Shown here: positions 23,998-37,800 of the stretch, piece after piece
Layout of the letters: each line of letters starts with the position of its first letter
Numbering within the stretch: the first letter of the stretch is position 1
From: Cucumis sativus
Taxonomy: Eukaryota; Streptophyta; Magnoliopsida; Cucurbitales; Cucurbitaceae
Reading direction: 5' to 3'
Assembly (NCBI RefSeq): GCF_000004075.3
Contig: NC_026660.2
Span: 1,116,001-1,180,000, forward strand
DNA length: 64,000 bases
Made by a program: the position numbers and the translations under genes
Notes under the pieces: model-generated
What the model was told of the DNA's origin: nothing
The model's input: only the letters and a program-made list of their open reading frames with translations
Database searches by the model: none

Positions 23998-24144
23998 CAC
24001 GTGGCATGGTAATCACGTGGTCCGCCAACTGAAAATGAAGCCCACTTGTCGTCTCACACGCGGACACATCATACACCACCGCCGGTGCCAAACGGCTCAC
24101 CACGATCATTCCACGTGTAAGATTGGTGTGTTGGCTTCCACGTC
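23998..24144. promoter_or_regulatory. Cluster of CACGTG (G-box/ABRE-like) motifs
   Basis: Three perfect CACGTG palindromes (23998-24003, 24014-24019, 24112-24117) and one CACGTC (24139-24144) fall within 147 bp of locally GC-rich sequence in an AT-rich desert. CACGTG with flanking GG or GT is the core bound by bZIP and bHLH factors, including ABA-response factors. No downstream or upstream coding gene is evident nearby, so it may be an orphan promoter or distal element. Confidence 0.4.
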
Positions 24145-27100
24145 TTGTAAGTTGTAAAGGAACCATTCACAATTTAATATTGAAACAGTAACTTTGCCTT
24201 TACTTGGCGGCTACTATTAATTATAACATTAATTTTCTTAATTAGTGTAATTATACAGACTGTAAAGCTCACCAACTTATCCCATAAATCCTCCTTAATC
24301 TATTTCAACTATATAATAATATACATTCACTTATAATATTTGTAATCATTTTCATTCACACTTTTAACATAATTGTTTTTTTAGGCTTTTAATTGTGATT
24401 TTATTTAATATGTAATGCTAATGTTAACTCTATTTATGAGTAAATGATGTTGCACATTTATTAGACAAATTTTCATTTTAAAATTAAGAGATTTCATGGT
24501 TTTATATATTTGTTTAGATTGAGACTTAGCATTGTTATCAAACTATACATTAATTCATAATAATGCACCTTTAGAGATCAGGATTATGGTTTCTTTTCTA
24601 ACAGGGAAGACAAAATAAATGCAATTACCAAAAATTTAAATTCATAACTTTCTCATTTGGATGATCCCATATGGAAATAGGCTCTTAAATGGTGTTATAT
24701 GTCTAGATTATATCAACAAATTTTTAAAAAGTCTCATTTTAATCTTAAAGTTTGAAATGGGATAAACGTGATATTATATATAAATCATTTATGAAAATTA
24801 ATAATGTGGATGGATAGTTAACTTGTAGATATTGATTTTGTGAAAGATGTTGTAAGTGACATCTAACAATATATTTTGACTTGAAAAAGAAAGATAACAA
24901 ATATCTTTAGTCTTCATGACGTTCCATTTTTTTTTAACCAAAGACTAATATCAATGTTATAATTATATGTACTTATAAGAAATAAAAACTTTGACATGTG
25001 ACATTTTAAAAAACCAACATTTCAAAATTCAAACACATTGAAAACGAAGTAACAATTAACTTGACACCTTAAGTTAATAACTGAAAGAACAATTAAAATA
25101 ACTAGTAAAAGCATAGAACACTAGACTGATAGTAATAATGACCTACAGTAAGAGATCATATATTGCCACATGAAATAATTCATGATTACATAATAATGGC
25201 CTACAGTACTAGCATCATCACATATACTCGACGTGATGTACATAGTGATACTGATATACTAATACATGAATTAGAATAAATATCACTATAACTGCCACAC
25301 TTGAATTTGAAATCAACCAAGTAATAATAATCCAGTTAAATTCCCACTTGATCATCTATGACATTTCTCAGCGAAAACCCCTTCAACCACAATTGTAGAA
25401 AATTGATATCATGAGAGATACACTCATCGTGATCTCCAATTCACCAATATCGCTTTTAGTTTCTCTATATCACTTTCACTTGCTGCACACTGACAAAAAG
25501 CCCAACCTATACAAAATAAAAAATCAAAACCAACCGCCACAAACAAGAATGAGAAAGATAGGACCAATCCAAATTGAACAACAAAGAGTAGAATCAAAAT
25601 AACTCAATCCAACAAAAATAAATAAAGGAAGTGGAACCAACATTGTTAACAAACGTGATTAAAAATACTAAAAAACATAATTAGTTAAACTTACCTAAAA
25701 GTTTAGATCTACATTCTATAACTATCTAACTTTTTCTTACTTAAAACCGAAATAACTAAGATTAAAAAGGACCAACATGAGGTTGACTCAATTGAGATCA
25801 ATATCGTAGAAGATTAGAATATTTGAATTGATGTTTCGAATCCTTCCTACATATTTTTTTTTAGAAAAAACTAAGATTAAAAGGAAATGGGTTTTCTTTG
25901 TTTAAATAAAAAGGAAAGAGTTATAGAATTAGGCAAGGACAAAAGTAGGTAAATAGGTTTGGTTCAAATTTTAACAAATATTAGATTAAGTGAATTTGAC
26001 ATAAAACTTTGATAGTTGATTACCACTTTTCCTAAAATCTACCTTTATTTGTCCATTTCCCTTCAAAACCAAACTTTATTTTCAAATAGATTTTTAAAAA
26101 CACCCTTATCCTTTTTCTTTAACAGAAAAAATTAAAACAAAATACTAAGATCTATATTTCATAACCATTTAATTTTTATTTTTTAGTTTCTTCTACTTTT
26201 AAATTTATTCAATTGTTATATACCTCTTTTCCAATAATAGTTTAAAAAAAGTAAGCCAAAATTTAAAAACTAAAGTGGAAAATGAGTAGAAAATGAGGTG
26301 TAAAATATAGTGTTGAAAGGGTATTATTGGGGATATATATATTATGTTGTTTTGATGAGTTATACTTGAAGGTTATTTGTAAACATATAATCATTGATGA
26401 TCCAAATATTAAGAAGATTTAAAGAAGAATGTACAATAATAATAATAATAATAATATAAAAAGATGAGTCTTTGATTTTATGTTGACAATCAGGTCGGTG
26501 TTATAAAGTTATTAAAAAAGAATTTTTGTGAGTGCGTATTTAATATGAATGAGGAAAAAGAGAAGGAAGATAAAAGAAAAGAAAAGAGTGATGGAGCAGA
26601 ACATGCGGAGGCGGAGGCGAAGGCGTGTAGTTTTGTTGACTACTTGGTTAAAGAGCATTGAAAAATCAAAACGGGTGGCGTTGCGCCGAATTTTGGTGAC
26701 ACCCAAACCCATGGTTGCGCCCCAAAATGAGGCATTCTTTTTCTTTTTAATTCTTCTTTCCTCACCTTCTTTTTCCTTATCTTCTTCTTCTTTTCTTCTT
26801 TTCTTCTTTTCTTCTTTTCCTTTCAAATTGAGTGAATTTGTATGTTCACGTCTATCCCACTCCTCTCTTTTCATTCCAAAATCATAACAATTTCAATTCC
26901 CACACCAAACCTTTTTTAAAATCTTCATTTTCTTTTTTCATTTATAAATAATTAAGAAATGGAATCGGGACAAACTTGTTTTCTTAAAAAATGAATATAG
27001 AAACAGAAAACAATAACGTTTCCAACCTGACCCTTACGTTTAGTTTCTCATATTAAACGATTAAATTTAAATCTAGACTATTTTTTAATAATTTTTTTGA

Positions 27101-28439
27101 TTTGGGTTGGCAAATCTCAACCATTTTTTTGGTAGATTTGATAGTTTAAAATTGTCGAAAAGGAGAGGAAAGATGATGAAAAGAAATAATACTTTCAAAC
27201 ATCATAAAGAAGAAAATAGAAAATAATGAAGAAAAAATCACGAAGAGGAAGAATCGGAATTGAAAAAATTATTATAAACCATTAATGATAAATATGGAGT
27301 TTTGAGCTTTTTCACAAATTGTTTTATGGGCCATAAATATTTTACAGATTTATTCTATTTGTTAGGACAATTAAGTATATAACAACATTCAAATTTTTTT
27401 TAGTTATAGCAAAATCTTACCGTAGTATGTTTAAAATAAATCATATCATACTATTTTAAAAGATAGGTACAAACATGATATATTTCGAGAGAAAACTTTT
27501 CATATTTATCAAATAATCACATATGTGTATATCGTTATATTTATGCGTATATTTATTTATCTAACAATTATATGTTAAAAGCTGGATAGAATAGATCAGA
27601 ATAATACCATAAAATTGAGACATTAATTTGGATGAAGGAGATATTGTAGAGTGAATTAGAAGGTGAAATTAATTAGTTGAAACCTAAACCATATATTGGG
27701 GAGTGGTTGGAATGAAAAGAGCATATCATAGGGAATATGTATATATACCAATTTCTTCCTTATGGGTCATCGCAAACTCAAATTAATTAATTGAATTTAT
27801 ACATCATCTTAATCTTCTTCTAGAATAGATGAAGAAAAATCAAAAGAAAATATAACTAGAGGAGGAAATTTGTTGTTGATAATAAATATTTAGATTTTTG
27901 GATAAGATTCTTTGTTATCAAATATTAGATTTTGTAATGATGTTCCACTTTTCCAAATTTCAACCCCATCAAGTTAGACTAATATTCCAAATTTTGTAGT
28001 TTGTGGCAAATTTGGAAACCATATGTGACTTAGAAGCAAATTTTATTTTTACCCCTTCAATGTGAAAATATAAATTATAATATGGTTTATCCATTAATTA
28101 GTATTTTAAATTTAATACATCTTTTAAGATTCAATTCTAATCACATCTAATTAGTTTAAGTTTGAATGTCTTAAGATATTGATCCTACACCCATTTTGAT
28201 TATAAATTAAACTGTAAATACATATGTTTTAAATAGAAGTTTATGGTTGAGATCACATTAAGGCTTCAAAATAACACAAACTCAATTATTATTAGAGTTT
28301 AGGGTTTAATATTTATTGCACTTATATGTGAGACTAATTGTTAAGCAGTTAGGTCGTAAAAACGATCGTGTCAAATCTATCTAAGGTTAGGGACACAATA
28401 GGGACAACACAGTTCTAAAAGTGTAATGTAGACATAATT

Positions 28440-28625
28440 TTTAGGGTTAGTTTTCAAAGATAGCACAATGAACCAATATATTTATAAATATAATAAAATG
28501 TTATTGATAGATGCTAAGACATTGTTGCTGCTGTTTATCATCGTCTATTACTGATAGACTATGAAACTTTACTACATTTATAAATATCTTTAAAAGGTTT
28601 GTCATTTGTTCAAATTTCTTAGAAT
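28440..28625. repeat. AT-rich MITE-like repeat with GATAGA/TCTATT core, copy 2
   Basis: The segment opens with TTTTCAAAGATAGCACAATG and ATTTATAAATATAATAAAATG. It then has TTGATAGATGC, later GTCTATTACTGATAGACTATG, and closes with ACATTTATAAATATCTTTAA. It shares with the 19430-19705 copy the arrangement of TATAAATAT arms around opposed GATAGA/TCTAT cores. It is typical of a non-autonomous DNA element. Confidence 0.5.
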
Positions 28626-29987
28626 ATAACATATATTATGTATATAAAATTTAATTTTTTAAATAATGAATTCAATATAAAAAGTGGGTGAGGATTATAA
28701 TTTTAAACGGTTGGATTGATAGATAGTGATATTTATATTGTTTGTGCAATCACGTGATCTGATGTGTTAGAATGATGGTGCATTATTGTTCACACACGAT
28801 ACCATTTCATCACTATTCATAAATTATATATATGAAAATAATAAAAGCATATAAATTCCATAAAACATTAAATATAACATAAGTCTAAAAATCACTTAAA
28901 CAAAAAGCTAGAGTGAGAGCATAAATTTGATGTTTTAATACCTCACTTGATAAGTTGATATACTAAACAAACCATCCTTAAAAAAAATCTACTATAATAA
29001 TAATAATAATATATTTGTACCACACTTCGATTGGGCTTTAGTAAACTAACCTTATGTCAAGGCCCAAAGAAGGATGATTGGCCCATAATCTTGCTCAGCA
29101 ATGGATATTGGTTCTTTTCTTCATGGGCTTTCCATGATAAGAATAAAAAGAGAAAAAAAAAAAAAAAGAAACAAATAGCATTTTTGGTTCTTTGCAAATA
29201 TGCATGAATATATAACGATCATATAATAACAATATTTGAAATATGCACGATGAGTCACTAGCATGGACACGAAAGTTTATAGTGGATTTTTTTTATTGAA
29301 AACTTGAACTGAAATATGTATTCATCAGATAAGTGAAAAGAAAAATAATGAAGATGAGATATAAATCGAATGAAATACAACAGAAAGTGGATGGAAAAAC
29401 GGTGAAAGACAAAATAAGTAGTAAACTGTAGATAGAAAACCTTTGTTCAATGTGCAATTAAGACAAATACGTTACTCTTTGTGGAAAATATTCAATATAA
29501 TATTACCAAATTTGACTAAAGTATATACTATAATTAATTTGCATATCTAATAAATGATATAATATAAGAAAAATAATTATATATTTAATTGATTAAATAA
29601 GTAAGTTTTAAGATTGATGATAAGTAAGTTATATATTATTACATAATTCAAAAAATATATATGATTTGTAATTAACGTGAGAGATAAATGATTATTTAAA
29701 ATGTTTGAAATCTTAATTAGAAAATTATTGAGATTTTGAGATGGGTAAAATCTTCTGTCTTCTATCTAAATTTTTCTTTAAAAAGAACAACTCGGCACAA
29801 GCCAATGTAAGGCCCCATGAAAAAAAGAGGTCTTCTCACCTTTATTCTAGTGAAATTGAAAGAACTAATAAGAAAGTGATGAAGGTTTGAAGCCTTGAAA
29901 ATTAAGGATCGGAAGTTTTCAAGACTTTCAAGATCTTATTGATCTCAATATTAAAACCTTCTTAAAACTTTATTATAAGTGTAATTT

Positions 29988-30289
29988 GTGACGACAAAGG
30001 AAGCGTCTCTGTTTAGAGTTGGGTGGTTAAATGTTGAAGTTGGAGAGATGATGACTCTTCTCGAAGGGCTGAGATTCATTGGGGACTGGGGAGGGTGGTT
30101 TTCGAATATTGTTTGGTTTGAAATGGCTACACTTCGATCCATGGCGTCATTTATGAGGAAGCTCTTGCGTTAATAACTAGTACCAATATTGTAGATCTCA
30201 CTTATGTCTCTAGAAGTTGTAATAAGGTTGCTTGCAGGCAATTCGTGGACTTCTTGTTCGTGGTTCTCCCAAGTGGTTGTGCGATTTAG
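29988..30289 (+). pseudogene. Decayed RNase-H-like (RVT_3 type) retroelement remnant
   Basis: The first part reads MTLLEGLRFIGDWGGWFSNI, resembling the 'AEAxALLEGLRFAxxxGxxxI' strand-helix segment of plant RNase-H-like domains. After a stop and a frame change, the end reads VSRSCNKVACRQFVDF, resembling the family's C-terminal 'xxRxxNxVAHxLA' segment. Stops and a frameshift separate the two, so the copy is broken. Such domains occur at the end of plant LINE-type retrotransposon ORF2 and in many decayed stand-alone copies. Family assignment is by eye. Confidence 0.5.
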
Positions 30290-30989
30290 TGGAGTCGACA
30301 GCTTTCTAAGTTTTTATTTTTCTTTAAAAGGAAAAAAGTGTAGAGATTAGGAACTAAAAAGAAAAAGAAAGGAGTAAAGGGCAATAAATAAGTTGAAATG
30401 AAGAGGAAGAGGAGAAGAAATAATTGAAGAAGAGGAAGAAGATAAATAGTTTTTTAAAATGGAACAGAGTTGGTGTGCTTTTTGTCTTCCCCAAATGAAA
30501 GCCTTATCCCTTTTAAGTAACTGATGGAAACACATTAATGCATTATATTTCATTTAAACTCATATCAGTACCAACGTTGACGTCGGTACTCTCCCCACCG
30601 GCCTCTACCCATTAATATATATATATGTGTGTGTGTGTATTGCCTCTCTATTTCAATAGTACTCTTTTCCTTCATCCCTCTCATACTTCAACCGTACCCC
30701 TGATTATAAATACCTTATTATACTGTCGTACCTTCCGTTTTATGGGGGGAGATTTAATCATTTTTGTCAAAGCTCTTCAAATAACCATAACTCACACTCT
30801 CCAACTTAAATGGTATTCCTAATGTTGATTTATACGTTAGTTTTAATTTTGGATTTAATAGGGTTATATATATATATATATATTTTTTTTTTTCTTTTTC
30901 CTTTTAGATTTTAAGATTCTATTTGTGTTGTTTTTAGAAACAAATATCCTAATTTTAGTTAGAAAAAAAAAATTGTAATGATGCATTAC

Positions 30990-31700
30990 TGTCACAACTT
31001 TAAAAGTTTGCAACGTGGTACGTAATGTGGTTAGGATTAAACCTTTTAAACTTGGTCATATCGCTTAGTCCACTTAAGTACTTAACGCTATCTTAACCAT
31101 TTAGCGAATAGAAAATCTAATAATGCACCAAAAAGAGAACAACAAGCAAGTTCTTTTATTAACTTTACCCTTAGCATACAACATAAAATACATATTTTCA
31201 TGATACAAAATTATAACAACTTATACTAAATGCCTTGCAAGCTTCCTTGCCTAACATACTCATATCGTCCCCTTTTTACCTGCCTTGTCACCTGGGAAGG
31301 AAAAACTTAAAACACAAGTCAAAAGATTTAGTGAGATTTTAAATAAATCATTTAGAGCTATATTTCATAAAAGTTCAACCGCACAACACATATTAGCCTT
31401 ATATCCTTCTCGCCGAGAACATAAATCATTTCCAACACCAAGACTCATTGCCTTGTGCTTAGACTACTGTAATGATCTTTTCATCAACAACTTCCAAAAA
31501 TCTCTTGATTCATTTATTGTTTTTCATGCCACTGAGCACGATACACATTTTAGACTTGGTGCTTAGACACGCGGTAATACCTTAGTATATATTAAATGGA
31601 ATGAAATATTCATATCACATACCTTTTGATCAATAATACACTCTATCAACTCGTTTTTACAATAAATCTACTTTAATATCTTTTTTAGAGCGAGCCTTAA
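30990..31700. mobile_element. Diverged LTR fragment related to the 8560-9948 element
   Basis: Begins with TGTCACAAC near 30990 and contains, near 31290, CACCTGGGAAGGAAAAACTT followed by AAAGATTTAGTGAGATTTT. The 8560-9948 block has the parallel CTTACCTGGAGAATGGAAAC, and both then carry an ACATTAGCC/ACATATTAGCC-type segment and a CTTCTCGCCGAGAACAT/CTTTCGCCAGAACAT segment in the same order. The right end is not definable. It is probably a truncated copy of the same or a sister LTR family. Confidence 0.45.
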
Positions 31701-32145
31701 ATTTACAATGATAAAAAAGCTAGGTAGATTTTCTATTTAAAATTGCATGTATATTAAATCTTTGACCTCTAGACCAATAACAAATGCTAAGCTTTTTTTA
31801 TTTCAATTCCAACCAAATTAGTATCGAACCCTATATATTATTTCAACAAGAAAAAAAAAGAAATTGTCATAAATAGTAAAAGATAGAAACTATTTAAAAA
31901 ATATAACAAAAAAATCAAAATATCCCAAAGAAAACTGGATGATTTTTTTTGTTATAGTTGGTAAATAATTTGTTGGTTGTATATTTGAAAATGTAAAAGA
32001 AAATGTTGAGACGTTAAACGAAAGTTGATAACCTTTAATCTTGTACACTTTTTCTATTTTGCTAATTATTTGAACTCATTTATTGTTTTTCTTCGGCATA
32101 AAGTCACCAATGAAATGTTATTATAATATATGGCTTAATTAAATA

Positions 32146-32168
32146 AAAGAAAGAAAGAAAGAAAGAAA
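32146..32168. repeat. (AAAG)n microsatellite
   Basis: Roughly six tandem AAAG units in otherwise unremarkable AT-rich DNA. Confidence 0.85.
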
Positions 32169-34844
32169 ATCAACTTTGGATAATCAATTATTTAATAAAT
32201 TTTTTTGCTTTCCAAGAGAGATCCTTTGGTATAGTGGGAAGGAAGCAAAACAAATCCAATTAATAATACAATATTGTGTGCAATCATTAATCTCATTCAA
32301 ATAATTAATATAAAATCAATTAAAGCAAAATCTATTAGATTGTAATCTAAGAATTCCATCCTACCAAATATACAAAATCCAAAACAAAACCTTCTTAAAC
32401 ACAAAATCCTACTTTTTTTTTTGTTTCACATCATTTTTCTTTTCATTTCCAATGAAAATTTGTTGACTAACATCATTATTTTACTTTCATATTTCTTTTA
32501 TCATCTTTTTAGAAATAAAACAAAGCGTGTAACAACATTAAAAAGAAAAAAAATCCACAAACCTACGACGTCAATAACAAAAGTACTTCACAATTAATTA
32601 GTTACATATAAATGATCTTGTACCATTCTACGTAGTCTAAACGATCTCGTAGCAAATCTAAACAATCTCAAACTTGAAATTTATGAAAATATCATGAACT
32701 TTTTTATTTTGTTATGTAAGCGGTAAATAGTCTGGTATTTTATTATATTTATAAAAGTTAACCTGCTTTTTCTTTTACGAAAAATGAATAATAAAATTTT
32801 TAATTTGAAAGTTCGTTTTATTTAAAAAAGAAAATACAAATTGAATTTGATTAGTTCCATTTTTGTTTATCTTTATTTTTATAGCATTGGGAATTAATGA
32901 GAGGGAAATTAAGATTCAACATAAAGCTTGTTGAATAAATATATATATGTTAATGATGTTAATGAGCACACATAATTATTGATGGAGAGAGCAACGGAGA
33001 TTGTGAGAGAAGGTGCCATTGTTGGAAAAGTGATGAAATATCATAGAATCTTGAAGAAAGTGCCTTTTCTTTTTCTTTTTCTTTGTTTTGATCACTCATG
33101 GGATGTTTGGCTCCAAGGCTAAAATGGTCAAATACGACCAAAATAAATATAGCTTTATCACATAAATATATTATTTACTTCTCTTAGTCTTTTAGGATGT
33201 ATTAATGTTTTAAATGGGATGCTAACTAAGCTTAACTATTAAATTGTTTTAATGGATGAATTTGAGTTTTACCCTTTCTGCTTCTTTCAAGTTTAATCTA
33301 AGAGAGCTTCTTGAATTTGCCATTAATGTTTTGTTAAGGAAAAAATAACTTGTTATTAACATATACTTATTATTTTACAAATTTTTAATCACATCACTAG
33401 TTTTGTTTAGAAATTGATATAATGTTTAAACCATTCATATTCAATTAGGTGAGTCGTAACGTGTTATCAACGAAAAAGAGTCATTAATTAAATACATGTC
33501 TACGTAAAACATACAATAATTAGAACATTATCGTGAGCTTGAGAAATTTAACCTTCAATTTTAAAAAAAGTATTATAGCTAGTGTCTTATCTTAATATAA
33601 ATTGCTATATCTTCAACATTATTTGAAACCATCTATATATAAACTAAATGAGTACATTTACAATTCTTTTTAAAGTTCATCGTGGAAGTGAGAGTCAAAC
33701 CTTGAAGCTTTTGATATATGATACACGGTCTATGCTATTTTTTTTTTTTGACAATATGTGGGATGGGTAACCGAATCACTGATCTTAAAGTTGATATATA
33801 ATTCAAAAATTGTGCAAGTTGAACTATACTCAAATAATTTACGGTATTACATAATCAAAACTTATTATACAAATCTCAACATTGTAGTTAATGCATTAAA
33901 CTAAATAAAAAAGAGGAGTAAACCATTAGAGGACGTTCAAGGTTGATGAATGTAATGGATAAGTTATCGGTTAAACTATATCCAAATTAGGGAAAAAGAA
34001 GCACTTTTGGTGACTTGAAAAAAAGTGATGAATAAGAGAGACATTACACATGGATTTAGGGTCTCTCCCACATTGATACAAAGAAAAGAACCCATCACCA
34101 AGCAAGACTTATGTCTCCTCTTTTGGTGTATACAATTCCTTACACATCACCATCTCCTTCCAACTTTGTTTCTTTATTACACCAAAAATTTCACTCATCA
34201 TTTTTGCTTTTTTCCCTTAAACCACTTATTCTCTCCCTCACCAAACTACAAACCAAACAAACCCCATTTTCCCATTCAATTCCCTTTTTTTTTTTTCTTT
34301 TTTTTTTTTTTGAGTCTGTCTCATAATGATCAATAATTTGACATGATTTAAAGCAAAAAAAACACCTTTTTACTGGCAAAATTAATTATCCCCCAATAGT
34401 AAAAAACAAAGTCTTATTTCCATGCTTCTTAAATACTGTCACCTTCTTTTCTTTTACACTCTTTGTTGGGTCGTTCTTTTTATTTTTTATTTTTCCTTTG
34501 TAGAAACTGCCAAAACCTGAAGCAGTTTCTTCTTCTTTTGAGAGAGAGAGCTGAAAAATTAAGACAGCCGAAATTTTGAATTCAAAGATACTGTTGATGT
34601 TCTTCTGTGCCTTTAAATTTACTACGGCTTTCTTCATTCTTCAGGTGTGAAACACTCCAAAAAACAGAGAGGCCATTGATTTTGTGAAACTGTCATACGT
34701 TTATTTTATTTAATTAATCGTTTTTACCATAAAAAGGTATTGCATTTTTATTATTCTTTTACTCTTTTCAGTTCATTATTTGATTCTGTTTTCATTTTCC
34801 GTATTTGGGTACTCGAAAATTTTCTCCTTTTTTCTTATAAACTC

Positions 34845-34868
34845 TTTTTTTTTTTTTTTTTTCTGTAG
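34845..34868 (+). promoter_or_regulatory. Probable leader-intron 3' splice site upstream of the AUX1/LAX start
   Basis: A long T tract followed by CTGTAG ends 14 bases before the start codon at 34883. This has the look of a polypyrimidine tract plus AG acceptor, so the 5' untranslated region probably contains an intron. A possible donor GTGTGA lies near 34645. Not tested against transcripts. Confidence 0.35.
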
Positions 34869-34882
34869 ATCTGTCAAGAGAA

Positions 34883-37800
34883 ATGGCAACCTCCAAACAG
34901 GGTGAAGGAGGGATGAATAATCAAAGTATGAATGAATCAATTGAAAGAGATGAAGAAGAGAAGGGAAATCAATCTCCATTGAGCTTTAAAAGCTTACTCT
35001 GGCATGGTGGCTCTGTTTATGATGCTTGGTTTAGTTGTGCATCAAATCAGGTCTTGAAACTTTATTTCTCACCAAAACCCATCATTTTTTTCCCTTTGTT
35101 TTCTATTATGTGTGTTAAAAGTTTGTCTTCCTATACCTAAAATCTGTTATCTAACGTCTGGAACAAACATCAGAATTAACCATCTGATAATGTAACCTGT
35201 TATTTATTTCTGCTTATCTTTATTTGTCAATTTGGTAACGAATTCTTTTTGTTTTTGATTTTTACAGGTAGCTCAAGTTTTGTTGACTCTGCCATACTCA
35301 TTTTCCCAACTGGGTATGCTCTCAGGGATCATATTTCAAGTGTTCTATGGGATTATTGGGAGCTGGACTGCATACTTGATCAGTATTCTTTACGTCGAGT
35401 ATCGAAGTCGAAAGGAAAAGGAGAATGTCAGTTTCAAGAACCATGTGATTCAGGTTAGACTGTACAGAAAAAAAAAAGATAAAAACTTTAGAACAACAAC
35501 ACATTGTTCATTGATTGGAAGTAATTTGAAAAAGTATCGTTTTATGTTTTTTTGGTGTTGGTTCAGTGGTTTGAAGTGCTGGATGGGTTGTTGGGTCCAT
35601 ATTGGAAGGCTGTTGGATTGGCTTTCAACTGTACTTTCCTCCTCTTTGGATCTGTTATTCAGCTAATTGCTTGTGCAAGGTCTTTATGTCACTCCATATC
35701 TCTTTCTTCTCTATTTAGCCCTAAAATGTCTTTTCCTACCTAACAAATCTAATGTCACATAACCTAAATTGGAAAATAATTTTTTTTTGAAATGACTTGC
35801 CTTTTGTTTCTAAAACTACAACTAGAGTTGAAATTTGTTAAAAAGTTTGAAGAAAATTGAGACTTGAAATGCTGTAGCATGTTGCTCCAAACTCGATTTT
35901 GGTATAATATTTGGACACACTTATATTCAAAATGTAATTTGAATCTTCTTTCATGAAATGTCAAAGATAACATGACATCTTTTAAAATATAGGAAGTGTT
36001 TAAACTTCTTGTTGAGTGAGTTGTTATAATTCACTCTACGTTTGAAATTTAAATGCGATAGTTGTTGTTTTCGATTATTATAATATAAAATTAGCTACAA
36101 TATCACTATTTTAAATTATGTTTTGTTAAAATGTTTATTATTTTCTAGACTAAAGTAATATATTCCAAACATAAAAACTAAAATAATCTTCCTACAAGAA
36201 CGAACTATTATAACTCACACAAATTATAATAGTAATCAACTTAGCTCCCCATTATAATGAAAAGTTTTAAAGATTTTTTTTTAAAATAAAACATTTAGCC
36301 TATCAAATATTTAACAAAAGTCGAAAATGAATTACGAAACTTGCCACTCCACTTATTATGTGGGTTCAAGACACTTATATGGTTACGTGGGTTGTAGACA
36401 CTTATCTAATATAGATATGAATGATTGAAATATAGTTGTTTTTTTATGTAAAGTTGGAAAGATCCAATTGGAATGTAATTAAAATTAATAAGGAGGAAAA
36501 AAGAGAGTAAAAAAAAGGTGAAGTGAAATGATGATATAATATTAGAGTAATGTGTTTTACTTGTTGGGTTTGATTGATGTGTTGTTGTTGAATGTGGCAG
36601 CAACATATATTACATAAATGACAAATTAGACAAAAGGACATGGACATATATATTTGGAGCATGCTGTGCTACAACTGTGTTTATACCATCTTTTCACAAC
36701 TATAGAATATGGTCTTTTCTTGGCCTTGGAATGACCACTTACACTGCTTGGTACTTGACCATTGCTTCTCTTCTTCATGGCCAGGTCTCTTCACTCATCA
36801 AAATCACTTCTCTATCTCCCAACTTCCTAAATAATTAATCACACTACTCACAAACTCACAAAATTTAGCCTCATGCTTGCGTCAAAAACACATACTATCA
36901 CTTTTCATACAGTACCTATATGTTAAGAATAACCATATCTATCACGATCTTCACTTTTACAAAAACACGTCAAAGTATGGGAAATGAAGATCGCGATAGA
37001 TTGACTATGATTGACATGGTGTCATCTCTAATATGATACTATATGAAAAGCGATGATATACTATGACGTAAGGAGAATGTTAAATTTTGTTGATTTAGAG
37101 ATTGAGATTGAGTCATCCCCTACAAAAACTTGGTAAACTATTCTTATATTTGATTATGGTTGAAGGTTGAGGGGGTGCAACATTCTGGGCCAACCAAAAT
37201 GGTGCTGTACTTCACTGGGGCAACCAACATACTTTACACTTTTGGTGGCCATGCTGTCACTGTGTGAGTCTTTTTATCTCTCAACAAATTTACATTATTT
37301 ACAAACCCCATTTGTCAATCATATTCCTTAGGTCATTATTAATGGAGGTTTGAATTTGAATCTAAAAGTTAAGTGTTCTTTTTTAATCTTTTCCTTTTAC
37401 TGCCTAAAAGGTTATTAAAGTCAAAATTATAATAAATAGATTTTAGGTTATATATTTTATATTCCTAGGTATCCTAGAATATATATATATATATAGGTAA
37501 CACTATTAATATTTATTCTTATAGATTGTAGGTCCCTTTCTTATTTATGATCATGTAACATTTTGAAAAAAAAAAAGATGTATATAGCTTAATCAATTAG
37601 GTGATTCTAATTTTTTAATATCTATTATACTAATAATTAAAAATGTAACGTATTAAAATTAAAAAAACAAAATAAAGTAAAATATTTTTAAAAATTTATT
37701 CTAAAATAAGTGGCGTAAAAAAGTAATCTTCCATTTTATAAAATTTATGTTAAACTATTATGTATTATATCTCAAAAGTTTCCGGCTTTGTCATTTGTGT

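Larger units (their letters stand above)
18438..34800. other. Gene-poor interval of about 16 kb
   Basis: No intact protein-coding gene was found. The interval holds AT-rich sequence, microsatellites (for example (ATA)n at 26435-26456 and AAAG repeats at 32146-32168), and pyrimidine-rich TTCTT tracts near 26770-26822. It also holds the individual repeat and remnant features listed separately. Non-coding transcripts cannot be excluded. Confidence 0.6.

Noticed and set aside
26512-26887. Overlapping frames of 112-120 codons on both strands
   Set aside because: They consist of Lys/Arg/Glu or Phe/Ser/Leu runs from purine/pyrimidine tracts and have no recognisable domain.
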